A stretch of 64,000 bases of DNA, taken from the NCBI GenBank assembly GCA_002503825.1, contig DASP01000013.1, positions 1 to 64,000 of the forward strand. The letters are read 5' to 3'. A program made the translations under genes and the position numbers. A model generated the notes under the pieces. The model saw only the letters and a list, made by a program, of their open reading frames with translations, was not told the origin of the DNA and made no database searches. The stretch's first letter is position 1. The number at the start of each line of letters is the position of its first letter. The stretch is from Methanoregulaceae archaeon UBA467 (lineage in GTDB: Archaea; Halobacteriota; Methanomicrobia; Methanomicrobiales; Methanospirillaceae). Positions 15,800-24,781 of the stretch are shown piece after piece.

Positions 15800-17861
15800 A
15801 AAAACTACCCTGAAAAAAGGAGGCAAAGAATTCTGCCGATATGGTGTTGCATACAGCTCCGGCCTTCTCGATTCGTTTAAATTCGAGATCGACGGGGTAA
15901 AGAAAGGCGATGATATCGAATATATACACAGGATGAGAGTGGCATCCAGAAGGCTTCGTGCTGCACTCCCCCTGTTTTCAGCCTGTTTTCCCCGCAAACG
16001 TTACAGGATCTGGATAAAAGAGATCGGGAGAATTACAAAGGCGCTTGGACAGGCGCGTGACCTTGACGTCCAGATAGAATTTCTTGAATCTTATCTTGCG
16101 GCCCTCCGCAAAAAAGAAACGGAAGGCCCTGGTGAGCGACATAATCCATTAAAAAAAACCGGTGTTCCGGCAGAAGAAGTACGGCTGGACCGCCCTGCAA
16201 TCCCTGAAGCGGTCACCCCTGGTAAAAATACCCGTATGTGGACAAGGATTACCGGTGCAGTAACGAAGATCGGATCCAGGGTATGGCACAGTGCAAAAAA
16301 AAGCGGGGGACCCGGGAACGCACTCGTCAGTAATGAGAGGAGATTTCAGGGAACGACCGCCGGGAAAGGGGTGGAGGTCCTTCTCCTGCGGCTGAAGCAG
16401 GAGCGTAAACTGGTCCAGCCGATCGTGATCGAGGACCTCGGTATCCTTGGAAAAAAAGGTGTGATCCGCGAAATGGAGGATGCATTCGGTCAGTTTCCGG
16501 AGGGAGGCGCTGGACGGAAGCCTGAACCGGGCATCTTTTCCGATCACCTCTGCCAGACTGCAGGGAGGGAGATCTCGGCGAGGCTGACGCAGTTGCTCTC
16601 GTACGAAACGAGTGTCTACATGCCTGATGCACTCAAAGCTCACCATTCCATGCGGATCGAGGCAAAAAAACTCCGTTATACCATGGAGACCTTTGCCTCT
16701 CTCTACGGCAGGGAATTAAAAGAGCCGCTAAAGGCGATAAAGGGCCTGCAGGAACTGCTTGGCGAGCTGCACGACTGTGATGTCTGGACAGAGTTCCTCC
16801 CCGGGTTCCTTGAACGCGAGAGGGAAAGAACCATCGAATATTTTGGAAACGATGAATTTTTCGGGCTTATCGAGCCGGGGATCCACGGCCTGATGGCCGA
16901 CAGGCATCAGCGAAGAACAGCATTGTATTCGGATTTTGTCGCAGCATGGAAAGACCTGCATGCAAAAGGGATTTTTCAGGACTTAATACGGATAATAACT
17001 GCCCCTTCCGGTTCACCCGGCCTGGAATCAGCCGGGAGGGTGGTGGCGACTGAGGGATCCGGTGTATCAAGAGTCGCGGTGATAGGGAATTTAAACGGGA
17101 ATTTACCGCTGCTTGAGGCAATCCTGGCTGATGCAGGGAACCGGGGGGCGGATCTCGTTATCGGCTCGGGAAATCTTGCATCAGGAGGTGCATTTCCGGA
17201 AGAAACGATTGAAAGGGCAACGGAGGCCGGCATGGTATGCATCCTCGGGGAGGATGACCGGGATATGCTATACCCGGTCACGAAAAAGGGCAGGAAGAAA
17301 AACGCGCCCGATATGAAGGAATTTATCATCAGGTGGACACTGGACCGGCTGAACGACGGCCGGAAGGAATACCTGAAATTACTGCCTGATGAACGAACCC
17401 TCAGCCTCACGGGCTCGACGATCCTGATCACCCGGTGGAAAATCCTCAGGAAAAACCTGCACCTCGGGAAACTCAGCCAGGATGAACAGTTCGCACGGAT
17501 CGGACAGGGGATGACGGCACAGGTTGTCATATGCTCTGATATACACCAGCCGTTCAGCAGGAGCACGGGGGATGTCTGGGTGATCAGCCCCGGTGATGCA
17601 GAGTTCTTCTCTGAACATGAGCGAAGGGCATCATACACCCTCATCCAGACCGATCCATTCGATTTTTTCCATATCCGGATTCCCTATGACGCCCGGAAGG
17701 AGGATCTCGCGCTCCGCGGGCGTATGCACCCGGCGGCAGGTTACATCGCAGACGGAGTGGAGCAAAAAGGCGATCTCGTCGTGCCCGGCAGCACCGGGCC
17801 GGACCGGGAGCGGGCCGGTATGGACAGTACTGGCGGCGGAACACGAGAAAATGCTGAATAA
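15783..17861 (+). CDS. CHAD-domain protein fused to a degenerate phosphoesterase domain
   Basis: 692 residues. ATG 15783 lies inside the end of ppk1. Residues about 20-405 form a CHAD domain: HRMRVASRRLRAAL near 49 and HHSMRIEAKKLRYTME near 287 are the paired His/Arg/Lys-rich helices that bind polyphosphate. The halves are separated by a basic insert of about 100 residues (100-200). Residues about 430-620 resemble a YfcE-like calcineurin-type phosphoesterase: VAVIGNLNGNLPLLEAIL replaces the usual D-x-H-G-N-x-x-A-L-E, GSGNLASGG replaces G-D-x-V-G, GEDDRD replaces G-N-H-D, and ICSDIHQPF replaces G-H-T-H-x-P-F. Most metal ligands are therefore missing and the domain is probably non-catalytic. 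It likely binds or organises polyphosphate made by PPK1. The downstream HD gene overlaps by 11 nt. Confidence 0.82.
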   Translation: MGKKNKKTTLKKGGKEFCRYGVAYSSGLLDSFKFEIDGVKKGDDIEYIHRMRVASRRLRAALPLFSACFPRKRYRIWIKEIGRITKALGQARDLDVQIEFLESYLAALRKKETEGPGERHNPLKKTGVPAEEVRLDRPAIPEAVTPGKNTRMWTRITGAVTKIGSRVWHSAKKSGGPGNALVSNERRFQGTTAGKGVEVLLLRLKQERKLVQPIVIEDLGILGKKGVIREMEDAFGQFPEGGAGRKPEPGIFSDHLCQTAGREISARLTQLLSYETSVYMPDALKAHHSMRIEAKKLRYTMETFASLYGRELKEPLKAIKGLQELLGELHDCDVWTEFLPGFLERERERTIEYFGNDEFFGLIEPGIHGLMADRHQRRTALYSDFVAAWKDLHAKGIFQDLIRIITAPSGSPGLESAGRVVATEGSGVSRVAVIGNLNGNLPLLEAILADAGNRGADLVIGSGNLASGGAFPEETIERATEAGMVCILGEDDRDMLYPVTKKGRKKNAPDMKEFIIRWTLDRLNDGRKEYLKLLPDERTLSLTGSTILITRWKILRKNLHLGKLSQDEQFARIGQGMTAQVVICSDIHQPFSRSTGDVWVISPGDAEFFSEHERRASYTLIQTDPFDFFHIRIPYDARKEDLALRGRMHPAAGYIADGVEQKGDLVVPGSTGPDRERAGMDSTGGGTRENAE

Positions 17862-18486
17862 CACCGGGAAAACTCCGTGGAGAGAGGGCGTGTTATCCGG
17901 CCTTCCATCGGAATGTCGGGAACGTGTTGAAGGGGTCGCGTTTCAGTACCATGACGACCGTGAGCACACGCGGCAGGTAGCATGGATCTCGCTTCGCATA
18001 TTTGATGATTTAAAGTCGTTGCACCAACTTGGATCCGATGAACGGAAGTTCCTCGAATGTGCGGCGCTGCTGCATGATACCGGGTGGTCGGGTGGAAGAA
18101 AAGGACATCACAAGAGAAGTTATGAGATCATCGTCAATGATCCGGGTCTCCCGTTTCAGGCCCGTGACCGTCGGGTCATCGGGGCAGTTGCCCGTTACCA
18201 CAGGAAGGCGCTGCCCGATCCCACTCACCGGGAATACCAGGCGCTGGACTCAGCTGACGGCCATATAGTACAGGTCCTTGCCGCGATTCTGCGGGTGGCC
18301 GATGGTCTTGACGTCAGCCACCAGAACAGGGTTCGCGTGATATCCTGTCATGAAAAACCCGGGGCAGTCCTTTGCAGGTGCCGGGTTTCCGGCCCTGCCG
18401 ACGCTGAAAAAATGAGTGCAGGGAAAAAAAGCGACCTCTTTTCAATGGTCTTCTCCCGAAACGTCATCATTGAGACAGACGAGTAA
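17851..18486 (+). CDS. Stand-alone Ppx/GppA-type HD domain protein
   Basis: 211 residues from ATG 17851, overlapping the CHAD gene by 11 nt. It matches only the C-terminal HD domain of exopolyphosphatases: DREHTRQVAWIS, CAALLHDTGW (the HD pair), GHHKRSYEIIV and ILRVADGLDVSHQNRV. All HD metal ligands are present. The N-terminal actin-like phosphatase domain is absent and the ORF has no room for it. A complete Ppx/GppA protein with the same HD architecture is encoded at 28059-29699. In this operon the protein could hydrolyse a phosphorylated small molecule or regulate PPK1. That is inference from context. Confidence 0.78.
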   Translation: MLNNTGKTPWREGVLSGLPSECRERVEGVAFQYHDDREHTRQVAWISLRIFDDLKSLHQLGSDERKFLECAALLHDTGWSGGRKGHHKRSYEIIVNDPGLPFQARDRRVIGAVARYHRKALPDPTHREYQALDSADGHIVQVLAAILRVADGLDVSHQNRVRVISCHEKPGAVLCRCRVSGPADAEKMSAGKKSDLFSMVFSRNVIIETDE

Positions 18487-18614
18487 AGGCAGTGCGGATA
18501 CAGGGATCCTGACCGGGCTGCCGTTTCATTCTCCCAATAGAAAGATATTAAGAGTTTATCGACCAAATACTCCGTTAATAGCAGTTCTTTTCGGAATAAT
18601 CTGGTGACACGGAG

Positions 18615-19088
18615 ATGATAGTGATCGGAATTGATCCCGGTCTGGCAACGGTCGGGTACGGGGTGCTGGAACAACGCGGGTACAGGCATGTTGCCATTGC
18701 CTATGACTGCATCGTCACTTCAGGAAAGGATATGAGCACCCCGCAGCGCCTCCTTGAGATCTATAACCGGGTATGTACCCTCCTCGACCAGTACAGCCCC
18801 CAGTGTGTCGCCATGGAGAAATTGTTTTTTTCAAAAAATATCACATCGGCGATGAATGTCAGCGAGGCACGCGGGGTTATCCTGCTCGCGGCCCAGCAGA
18901 GAGGTATACCGGTGACGGAGTATACCCCGAACCAGGTAAAACAGGCGATTACCGGTTCCGGAAAAGCTGACAAAAAGCAGATGCAGGAGATGATAAAAAG
19001 GCTCCTCGGACTGCCCGAGATACCCAGGCCGGACGATGTTGCCGACGGGCTGTCGATCGCATTATGCCATATGCATGTGATGAGGTAG
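18615..19088 (+). CDS. ruvC: Holliday junction resolvase RuvC
   Basis: 157 residues. RNase H-like fold with catalytic Asp in GIDPGLATVGYGVLE, a Glu in CVAMEKLFFSKN, and the C-terminal acidic pair in RPDDVADGLSIALCH. YTPNQVKQAITGSGKADKKQ is the DNA-binding segment. It cuts four-way junctions with RuvAB. ATG 18615 follows GGAG directly; GTG 18621 would have better spacing, so the N-terminus may be two codons shorter. ruvA starts 1 nt after the stop. This is the bacterial resolvase; archaea normally use Hjc. Confidence 0.93.
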   Translation: MIVIGIDPGLATVGYGVLEQRGYRHVAIAYDCIVTSGKDMSTPQRLLEIYNRVCTLLDQYSPQCVAMEKLFFSKNITSAMNVSEARGVILLAAQQRGIPVTEYTPNQVKQAITGSGKADKKQMQEMIKRLLGLPEIPRPDDVADGLSIALCHMHVMR

Positions 19089-19089
19089 T

Positions 19090-19695
19090 ATGATTTCACA
19101 CCTGCGCGGAGAGGTCACACAGACAGGAGAAGGGTTTTTAGTGCTCGATGTCGGCGGTGTGGGGTACCGGGTCTATATGCCTGTCCCGGACCTGCATGAC
19201 CTGCAGGAGGTGAAAGGGCAGGTCACGGTCTTCACCCACCTTGCGGTGAGGGAAGACGCGCTCACGCTGTACGGGTTTGCAGGACCGGGAAGCCTGGAGA
19301 TGTTCAGGCTCCTCATCAGTGTGAACCGTGTCGGCCCTGTCCTTGCACTCACCATATTATCGGGAATATCAGTCCCTGAATTTGCCGCGGCGATACTTGA
19401 TGAAGACGAGAAAGTCCTTGTCCGCATACCCGGTATCGGGCAGAAAAGTGCCAAACGCCTTATTGTCGAGCTGAAGGACAAGCTGAAAAAGAAAGCGCTC
19501 CTGGTCATGGCTGACGAGCGCCGTGGTGATCCGGTCAGGGACGATGCAGTCGCGGCACTCGTCTCTCTCGGGTTCCAGAGAAAGGAATCGGTTGCAGCGG
19601 TTGAGAATGTGCTGAAGTCAGCAGGGAAGTCAACGGTCGAGTCGGTGATCAAGGCAGCCCTGATGACATTCCGGAGCGCTGAAAAAGATTCATGA
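19090..19695 (+). CDS. ruvA: Holliday junction DNA-binding subunit RuvA
   Basis: 201 residues, normal length. The N-terminal OB fold is MISHLRGEVTQ...LDVGGVGYRVYMP with THLAVREDALTLYGFA. It is followed by tandem helix-hairpin-helix elements (LLISVNRVGPVLALTILSG and VLVRIPGIGQKSAKRLIVEL), a flexible linker, and the C-terminal three-helix domain (DAVAALVSLGFQRKE...VIKAAL) that contacts RuvB. It tetramerises on Holliday junctions and loads RuvB. Its stop overlaps the ruvB start by 4 nt. Confidence 0.94.
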   Translation: MISHLRGEVTQTGEGFLVLDVGGVGYRVYMPVPDLHDLQEVKGQVTVFTHLAVREDALTLYGFAGPGSLEMFRLLISVNRVGPVLALTILSGISVPEFAAAILDEDEKVLVRIPGIGQKSAKRLIVELKDKLKKKALLVMADERRGDPVRDDAVAALVSLGFQRKESVAAVENVLKSAGKSTVESVIKAALMTFRSAEKDS

Positions 19696-20684
19696 GTTCA
19701 AGAATTGTATCTGAAGACCCTGTATGCGGGGATCCTGATGAAGGCACGATCAGGCCCGACCGGTTCCTGGAATTTGTCGGGCAGACGGGAATAAAAGATG
19801 CATTAAAAATAGCCATCGAAGCGGCTAAAAAACGGTCCGAACCCCTGGACCACGTCCTCTTTTCAGGGCCGCCGGGCCTTGGGAAAACGACCCTCTCACA
19901 TATCGTCGCCCGCGAGATGGGTGTGAATATCCAGACCACCAGCGGGCCTGTGCTTGAAAAACCCGGCGATCTTGCTGCCATTCTGACGACACTCAAAGAA
20001 GGGGACATCCTTTTTATCGATGAAATTCACAGGCTCAATACCGTTATCGAGGAAGTCCTCTACCCTGCGATGGAGGATTTCGAGATTGATGTCATGATCG
20101 GGGAAGGGCCCAGTGCCCGCTCGATCCGTCTCGATCTCGAACATTTCACGCTTATAGGTGCGACAACCCGTATCGGCCTCCTCGGTTCCCCGTTCAGGGA
20201 CCGTTTCGGGCTTATATTACGATTAAATCTCTATTCCCCTGAAGAACTGGCAGAAATTGTCAGCCGCAGCGCGGGTATCATGAAACTGCCGATCACCCCG
20301 GACGGGTCGGTTGAGATCGCAAAAAGGAGCCGGGGGACGCCGAGAATCGCAAACCGGCTCCTCCGGCGGGTGGGCGATTTTGCACTCGTGAGGCACGACG
20401 GGATAATTGATCGTGATATCGCGGATAGTGCTCTCCGGATGCTCGGTATTGACCATCTCGGTCTTGACGAACTTGACCGCCGTATCCTCAAGGTGATCAA
20501 CGAAGATTTCTCGGGGGGCCCGGTAGGGGTAAAGACCATCGCGATATCAGTCGGAGAGGACCCGAGGACTATCGAGGACGTGTATGAACCCTACCTCATA
20601 CAGATCGGGTTCCTGAAGAGGACTGCCCAGGGCCGGGAGACAACACCGGCAGCAGCAGGTCATTTTCACCGGCAATGGTGGTAA
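19692..20684 (+). CDS. ruvB: Holliday junction branch-migration ATPase RuvB
   Basis: 330 residues, AAA+ motor. It opens with RPDRFLEFVGQTGIKDALKI, then Walker A GPPGLGKTTLSHIVA, Walker B ILFIDEIHRLN, the sensor-1 region FTLIGATTRIGLL, an arginine finger in SPFRDRFGLILRLN, sensor 2 in RSRGTPRIANRLLRRVGDF and the winged helix (PYLIQIGFLKRTAQGR). It drives branch migration with RuvA. The last gene of the ruvCAB operon. The tail after GRETTPAAAGHF is short, as in bacterial RuvB. Confidence 0.95.
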   Translation: MSSRIVSEDPVCGDPDEGTIRPDRFLEFVGQTGIKDALKIAIEAAKKRSEPLDHVLFSGPPGLGKTTLSHIVAREMGVNIQTTSGPVLEKPGDLAAILTTLKEGDILFIDEIHRLNTVIEEVLYPAMEDFEIDVMIGEGPSARSIRLDLEHFTLIGATTRIGLLGSPFRDRFGLILRLNLYSPEELAEIVSRSAGIMKLPITPDGSVEIAKRSRGTPRIANRLLRRVGDFALVRHDGIIDRDIADSALRMLGIDHLGLDELDRRILKVINEDFSGGPVGVKTIAISVGEDPRTIEDVYEPYLIQIGFLKRTAQGRETTPAAAGHFHRQWW

Positions 20685-20727
20685 ATTTCACCTGATCTCG
20701 TGTCTCTATGCCTTTTTTGGGTGATGG

Positions 20728-20736
20728 TTATAAATA
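20728..20736 (+). promoter_or_regulatory. TATA box of the PEGA/PKD surface protein gene
   Basis: TTATAAATA lies about 110 nt before the start at 20841 in the otherwise gene-free 156-nt spacer after ruvB. It is a near-consensus archaeal TATA element. A second AT-rich match at 20830 is too close to the start codon. Confidence 0.45.
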
Positions 20737-20840
20737 GATCTAGATAATATTGAAATCTGACAGATATTCAGGCCTGAATGGGATAATACCTGCCGGGTAT
20801 GGACAGGACCCCTCTGAACATATGTCGGGTATAAAAAGGC

Positions 20841-22982
20841 ATGACCATGAAGTGGATAACTGCATTCGTTCTCTTGGCAACAGTGCTGATATGTGTAGTC
20901 CCGTCAGCAGGGTCATCAGGTGCGCTGGTGACCGCAACGGACTGCGTCATAAACGCACCCGGAGAAAGTAAGGAATGTGTAATAACTCTTGAAAAAGCGG
21001 TTTTCGGCCTTTCCGGGTATGAAATATCGCTTTCGCTCGAGGACCCCGGGATCGCCGAAATTACCGGGGTGAAATTCCCGGCATGGGCCGGACTGAACAG
21101 CAGGGGACGACTGCCGGCAGACAGACTGACGTTCAAAGGTGCAGATTCGAATAATAAGGTGAAACCAGGTGACAGGTCGGTGACCCTTGGAACGGTAATC
21201 ATCAGGGGGGACCTGCCCGGGACCACCCGCCTGAACGTTGCAGTGATCAGGCTCGAAGATGAATCAGGGTCCAATCTCGGAGCTGATTCCCGTGATGGGA
21301 CCGTTGTGGTGAAGGGGGGGGATACCTCAGCCGGAATCCGGGAAGTGCCGGTTCAGGACACGATCCTCGCGGTAGCAACTTCACCAGCGGTGACACAGGC
21401 ACCTGCACCTGTAATAACTGCAGCCGAAGTCATCCCTGAAACAACGCCCGTTCCGGATGAGGGGACTGTTATTATCGACACAATGCCGGCCGGGGCAGCA
21501 GTCTTTATCGACGATCTCTATGCCGGCGATACACCCCTAACCCGTACCGGAATAAAATCCGGTTTGTACACCCTCAGGCTTGAAAAAGACGGGTGGGAGG
21601 TTTTCGAGTACGGGGTGTTTCATGTCGGCACCGGGGAGATAACCCGTATTGAGCATGTCATCATGACCCGGCTTCCGGCTTCCGGCTCTGTATATCTCGA
21701 GTCGGAGCCGGCAGGTGCAGCCGTTATAATCGACGGGATTGCATCAGGGACCACTCCTGCCATCCTGATGCTCGAACCAGGGACCCATACGATCATCGCA
21801 GAACGGACCGGGTACCTGCCGTATAAAGGGACGGTTATGGTCCCACCCGGACAGACACTCCATTATCCCCGCATTGTCCTTGAAAAGGAACCCGGCTACA
21901 TTATTACTGCACGGAGTACAGGTAACGGCACGCTTTCGCCGGCGGGAGAGGTGCCGGTTGATAAAAACGGAAATATTACGTTTCTGGTAACACCAGCGCC
22001 GGGGAACGTCATCCTGAATATGACCATCGACGGTGAAGAATCCGGGCCGCAGGGAGAAGTACCCTTCATGGCAGTACGGTCAAATCACAGCATATTTGTA
22101 GCGTTTGGTCCGGAACCTGCAGAACAGGATGCCTGCCCTGAGAATACTACCGTGAGTGCTGAATTTTTATCAGATATCCGTTCCGGTCCTGCACCATGCA
22201 CGGTTAATTTTACCGACGTGTCTGCCGGAATGGTAACCGGGAATGAATGGGACTTCGGGGACGGCACAATCGTGAAAAATGAAGGGAACTGCAGCCATAC
22301 GTATGGGGACCCGGGCAATTATACCGTCAGCCTCACGGTCTGTTCCGCCACCACCAGCGATACCATGATAAAAACAGGATATATCCGGGTCCTGCCGGTA
22401 CCCGTTCCAGTAAAGGCTGATTTTGTTGCAAATGGTACGACCGGGGTGTCACCGCTGCCGGTACAGTTCAGCAGCACGTCCGGGGGGGCTCCCGGGTCAT
22501 GGTACTGGGAATTTGGCGATGGCGGGAATTCGTCTGAAGAACACCCGCTCCATGTATATGAAAAAGCAGGGGTTTTCAATGTCAGCCTTACGGTCACCAG
22601 GGGTGTCAATACCGATACGCTCTGCAGGAGTGATTATATAACGGTTATTCGTCCCGCAATCGGGGGCGACACCGGAACGTATACCCTGTACTGTAATGTC
22701 GGGAATGCCTCGGTATATTTTGACGGGGAATACTATGGCCGGATAACAAACGGTTCATTTACCATGACCGTCTATACGACAGCGACTCCCTTTACGACCT
22801 ACGAGGTAAGAGCTCCCGGATATGTTTCCTGTAAGGCAAATATCAGGATTTATCCGAACAAAGGTGAGAATATCGGACTTCAGATCAACCTGATCCCGGA
22901 ACGTTCCTATGATCTCAGCCCCCCGAAAAAGACCACGTCTTATACGACGATTCTCTCAAATATTTCCAGCCAGTGGGGATAG
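20841..22982 (+). CDS. Secreted PEGA/PKD multidomain surface protein
   Basis: 713 residues with a signal peptide (MKWITAFVLLATVLICVVPS, so the start may be ATG 20847). Residues 30-160 look like a cohesin-type beta domain (VTLGTVIIRGDLPGTTRL). Two PEGA domains follow: TVIIDTMPAGAAVFIDDLYA near 213 and SVYLESEPAGAAVIIDGIAS near 285. Then comes a beta domain with GNGTLSPAGEVPV. Two PKD domains follow, with WDFGDG near 470 and WYWEFGDGG near 555. A last PEGA-like unit is YCNVGNASVYFDGEYYG. No C-terminal membrane anchor is obvious. A role in cell-surface adhesion or envelope structure is inferred from the domains. It has its own promoter and no operon partner. Confidence 0.8.
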   Translation: MTMKWITAFVLLATVLICVVPSAGSSGALVTATDCVINAPGESKECVITLEKAVFGLSGYEISLSLEDPGIAEITGVKFPAWAGLNSRGRLPADRLTFKGADSNNKVKPGDRSVTLGTVIIRGDLPGTTRLNVAVIRLEDESGSNLGADSRDGTVVVKGGDTSAGIREVPVQDTILAVATSPAVTQAPAPVITAAEVIPETTPVPDEGTVIIDTMPAGAAVFIDDLYAGDTPLTRTGIKSGLYTLRLEKDGWEVFEYGVFHVGTGEITRIEHVIMTRLPASGSVYLESEPAGAAVIIDGIASGTTPAILMLEPGTHTIIAERTGYLPYKGTVMVPPGQTLHYPRIVLEKEPGYIITARSTGNGTLSPAGEVPVDKNGNITFLVTPAPGNVILNMTIDGEESGPQGEVPFMAVRSNHSIFVAFGPEPAEQDACPENTTVSAEFLSDIRSGPAPCTVNFTDVSAGMVTGNEWDFGDGTIVKNEGNCSHTYGDPGNYTVSLTVCSATTSDTMIKTGYIRVLPVPVPVKADFVANGTTGVSPLPVQFSSTSGGAPGSWYWEFGDGGNSSEEHPLHVYEKAGVFNVSLTVTRGVNTDTLCRSDYITVIRPAIGGDTGTYTLYCNVGNASVYFDGEYYGRITNGSFTMTVYTTATPFTTYEVRAPGYVSCKANIRIYPNKGENIGLQINLIPERSYDLSPPKKTTSYTTILSNISSQWG

Positions 22983-23059
22983 CGTCGTAATTACTCCCGG
23001 ATCTTTTTTTTTTGTAAAATACTGGAAAAGTGAGAAAAGTGAGGAATCCAATAAAGCCT

Positions 23060-23205
23060 GTTTTTGTAGAAACCCTCATTTCAACAAAATCCGGTCGATC
23101 CATTCCTATGACAGGAGGAGTTGCACCCCTCCCTGCCCCACCCCCTGGCGATATCCTTTGGGCAGGATTGATCGGGATTTTTAATTTTTATTTTAATAAG
23201 AACCA
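23060..23205 (+). repeat. Dispersed intergenic repeat, left-half partial copy
   Basis: Contains TTTTTGTAGAAACCC and TTTCAACAAAATCC, then CGATCCATTCCTATGACAGG, AGTTGCACCCCTCCCTGCCC, CACCCCCTGG and GGGCAGGATTGATCGGGATT, matching the left blocks of the 46.9-kb copy. The central and right blocks (CGGTCCCTGTCGC, CCCGGGAGTGTCG) are missing. The rest of the 22983-23368 spacer is the probable promoter region of the DtxR-like gene. Confidence 0.55.
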
Positions 23206-23368
23206 GGCACATCATCTATCCCTTTGTGAGGACGCATACATGCGGTAATCCGGCATCAGACTGTGAGTATGGCAATAAGGTGTGCGGTAAAAAATAATTG
23301 TGAGAGAATGAAGTTGGTACCCACCCAAAAATTCATCAGCCCGGGTAACAGATAATGACAGGATACAG

Positions 23369-23794
23369 ATGTTCGACGGGCTGGAACTCTCACCAAAAAA
23401 AGTTGAATATCTCAAATATATCCTTGAAAAAGGAGAAAACATAAGGACCACCGACCTCGCAGCTCACCTGCAGGTCGATCCGTCCACCGTTTCAAAGGGT
23501 ATCAGTGAGATGACAGGGGAGGGGCTTGTATCCCATATGCCCTATCACGGGGTGTCGCTGACAGAATATGGCCGTGATTATGCGGATTTTGTGATCAGGC
23601 GTCACAGGATCCTCGGATTGATCCTTTCCCATTATGGCCTGAGCGAGGATGAGGCCTGCCGCGAGGCTTCAAGATTTGAATGCTTTGTATCACGAGATGC
23701 AGTAAATAAAATGTGCAGGGCTCTCGGTCACCCTATAATGGGGATTTGCGGGAGAATCAGTCATGATGAATCCTGCATGAAACGTCCTGACTGA
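23369..23794 (+). CDS. DtxR/MntR-family metal-responsive repressor
   Basis: 141 residues. The N-terminal winged helix is EYLKYILEKGENIRTTDLAA, HLQVDPSTVSKGISEMTGEG and GVSLTEYGRDYA. The dimer/metal domain is RRHRILGLILSHYGLSEDEA followed by CREASRFECFVSRDAVNKMC. This follows the family pattern E-A-x-R-x-E-H but with Cys where the second ligand His is expected. It lacks the SH3-like domain, so it is of the short MntR type. It precedes the metal ABC transporter genes by 84 nt and probably represses them when metal is sufficient. Which metal cannot be decided. The C-terminus ends in a Cys/His-containing tail (ICGRISHDESC). Confidence 0.82.
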   Translation: MFDGLELSPKKVEYLKYILEKGENIRTTDLAAHLQVDPSTVSKGISEMTGEGLVSHMPYHGVSLTEYGRDYADFVIRRHRILGLILSHYGLSEDEACREASRFECFVSRDAVNKMCRALGHPIMGICGRISHDESCMKRPD

Positions 23795-23878
23795 AAAAAA
23801 AGATCGAAAGTAAAAAAATCGTTGATCAGTCGGAGAATTTTTTAGCTGAGTACCAAACCCTGGGAGGTTTTCCCGGCA

Positions 23879-24781
23879 ATGCCAGAAACACGAGAAAAGA
23901 GAAAGACAATGAAGCATATTCCGGCTTTTTTATTAATATTCGCATTCGTAATTGCATTATCCGGGTGTACCTCGCAGGTGCCGGAAACGGGCGATTCGAT
24001 AAAAGTTGCAGTCACCATCCTTCCGCAGGCCGAGATGGTCAGGGCAGTCGGAGGTGACCGGGTGGACGTCATGGTGATTGTCCCGCCCGGAGTGGAACCC
24101 CACACCTACGAACCGTCCGCCAGCACACTGATTGCGCTTGAAAAAACCGATGTCTATTTTAAAATCGGGAACGGGCTCATGCCCTTCGAGGATAAACTGT
24201 CAGAAAAGGTCGGGGCGCTGAATCGTGATATCCTGATTGCAGATACGTCAGACAGAGTTACGATCATATACGGCTCAGACCCTGATTCACCGGCAGGGAA
24301 GGACCCTCATGTCTGGCTCTCTCCGGTAAATGCACGTATTATGGTTGAAAATATTGCCGGCGGGCTGACAAGTATCGATCCTGAAAATGCGGCGTATTAC
24401 GAGGATAATGCCGGAAAATATATCGCAAAAATCGATGCACTCGACGCGAAGATAAAAAAAGAGATGAATGAAACTCCGGAGCGGACGATCATTGTCACTC
24501 ATCCGGCATGGAGTTATTTTGCCCGCGATTACGCAATTAAGCAGGTATCAATTGAATCAGAGGGAAAAGAGCCGACTGCCAGGGATATTGAAGCGGTCGT
24601 GACGATCGCACGGCAGCGGAATATCTCGGTCGTGTTTGTTGAACCCCAGTATAGTGCCAGAAGTGCGGAAGTAATCGCAGAAGAGATAAACGGCAGCATT
24701 GTCATTATTGATCCCCTGGCAGGGGATTATCTTGAGAATCTTGACCGCGTGGCTGCATTGTTTGCGGGGAAGCATGCATGA
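23879..24781 (+). CDS. znuA: Zn/Mn-type ABC transporter substrate-binding lipoprotein
   Basis: 300 residues, cluster A-I binding protein. The lipobox ALSGC near residue 36 implies a lipid anchor on the outer face of the membrane. Metal ligands match the zinc set: His in PPGVEPHTYEPSAS, His in KDPHVWLSPVNA, His in IVTHPAWSYFARD and Asp in IIDPLAGDYLEN. The His-rich loop of high-affinity ZnuA is absent. Start 23879 has GGGAGG about 11 nt upstream. ATG 23909 (MKHIPAF) would give a more typical signal peptide, so the start is uncertain. It overlaps the ATPase gene by 4 nt. Confidence 0.88.
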   Translation: MPETREKRKTMKHIPAFLLIFAFVIALSGCTSQVPETGDSIKVAVTILPQAEMVRAVGGDRVDVMVIVPPGVEPHTYEPSASTLIALEKTDVYFKIGNGLMPFEDKLSEKVGALNRDILIADTSDRVTIIYGSDPDSPAGKDPHVWLSPVNARIMVENIAGGLTSIDPENAAYYEDNAGKYIAKIDALDAKIKKEMNETPERTIIVTHPAWSYFARDYAIKQVSIESEGKEPTARDIEAVVTIARQRNISVVFVEPQYSARSAEVIAEEINGSIVIIDPLAGDYLENLDRVAALFAGKHA

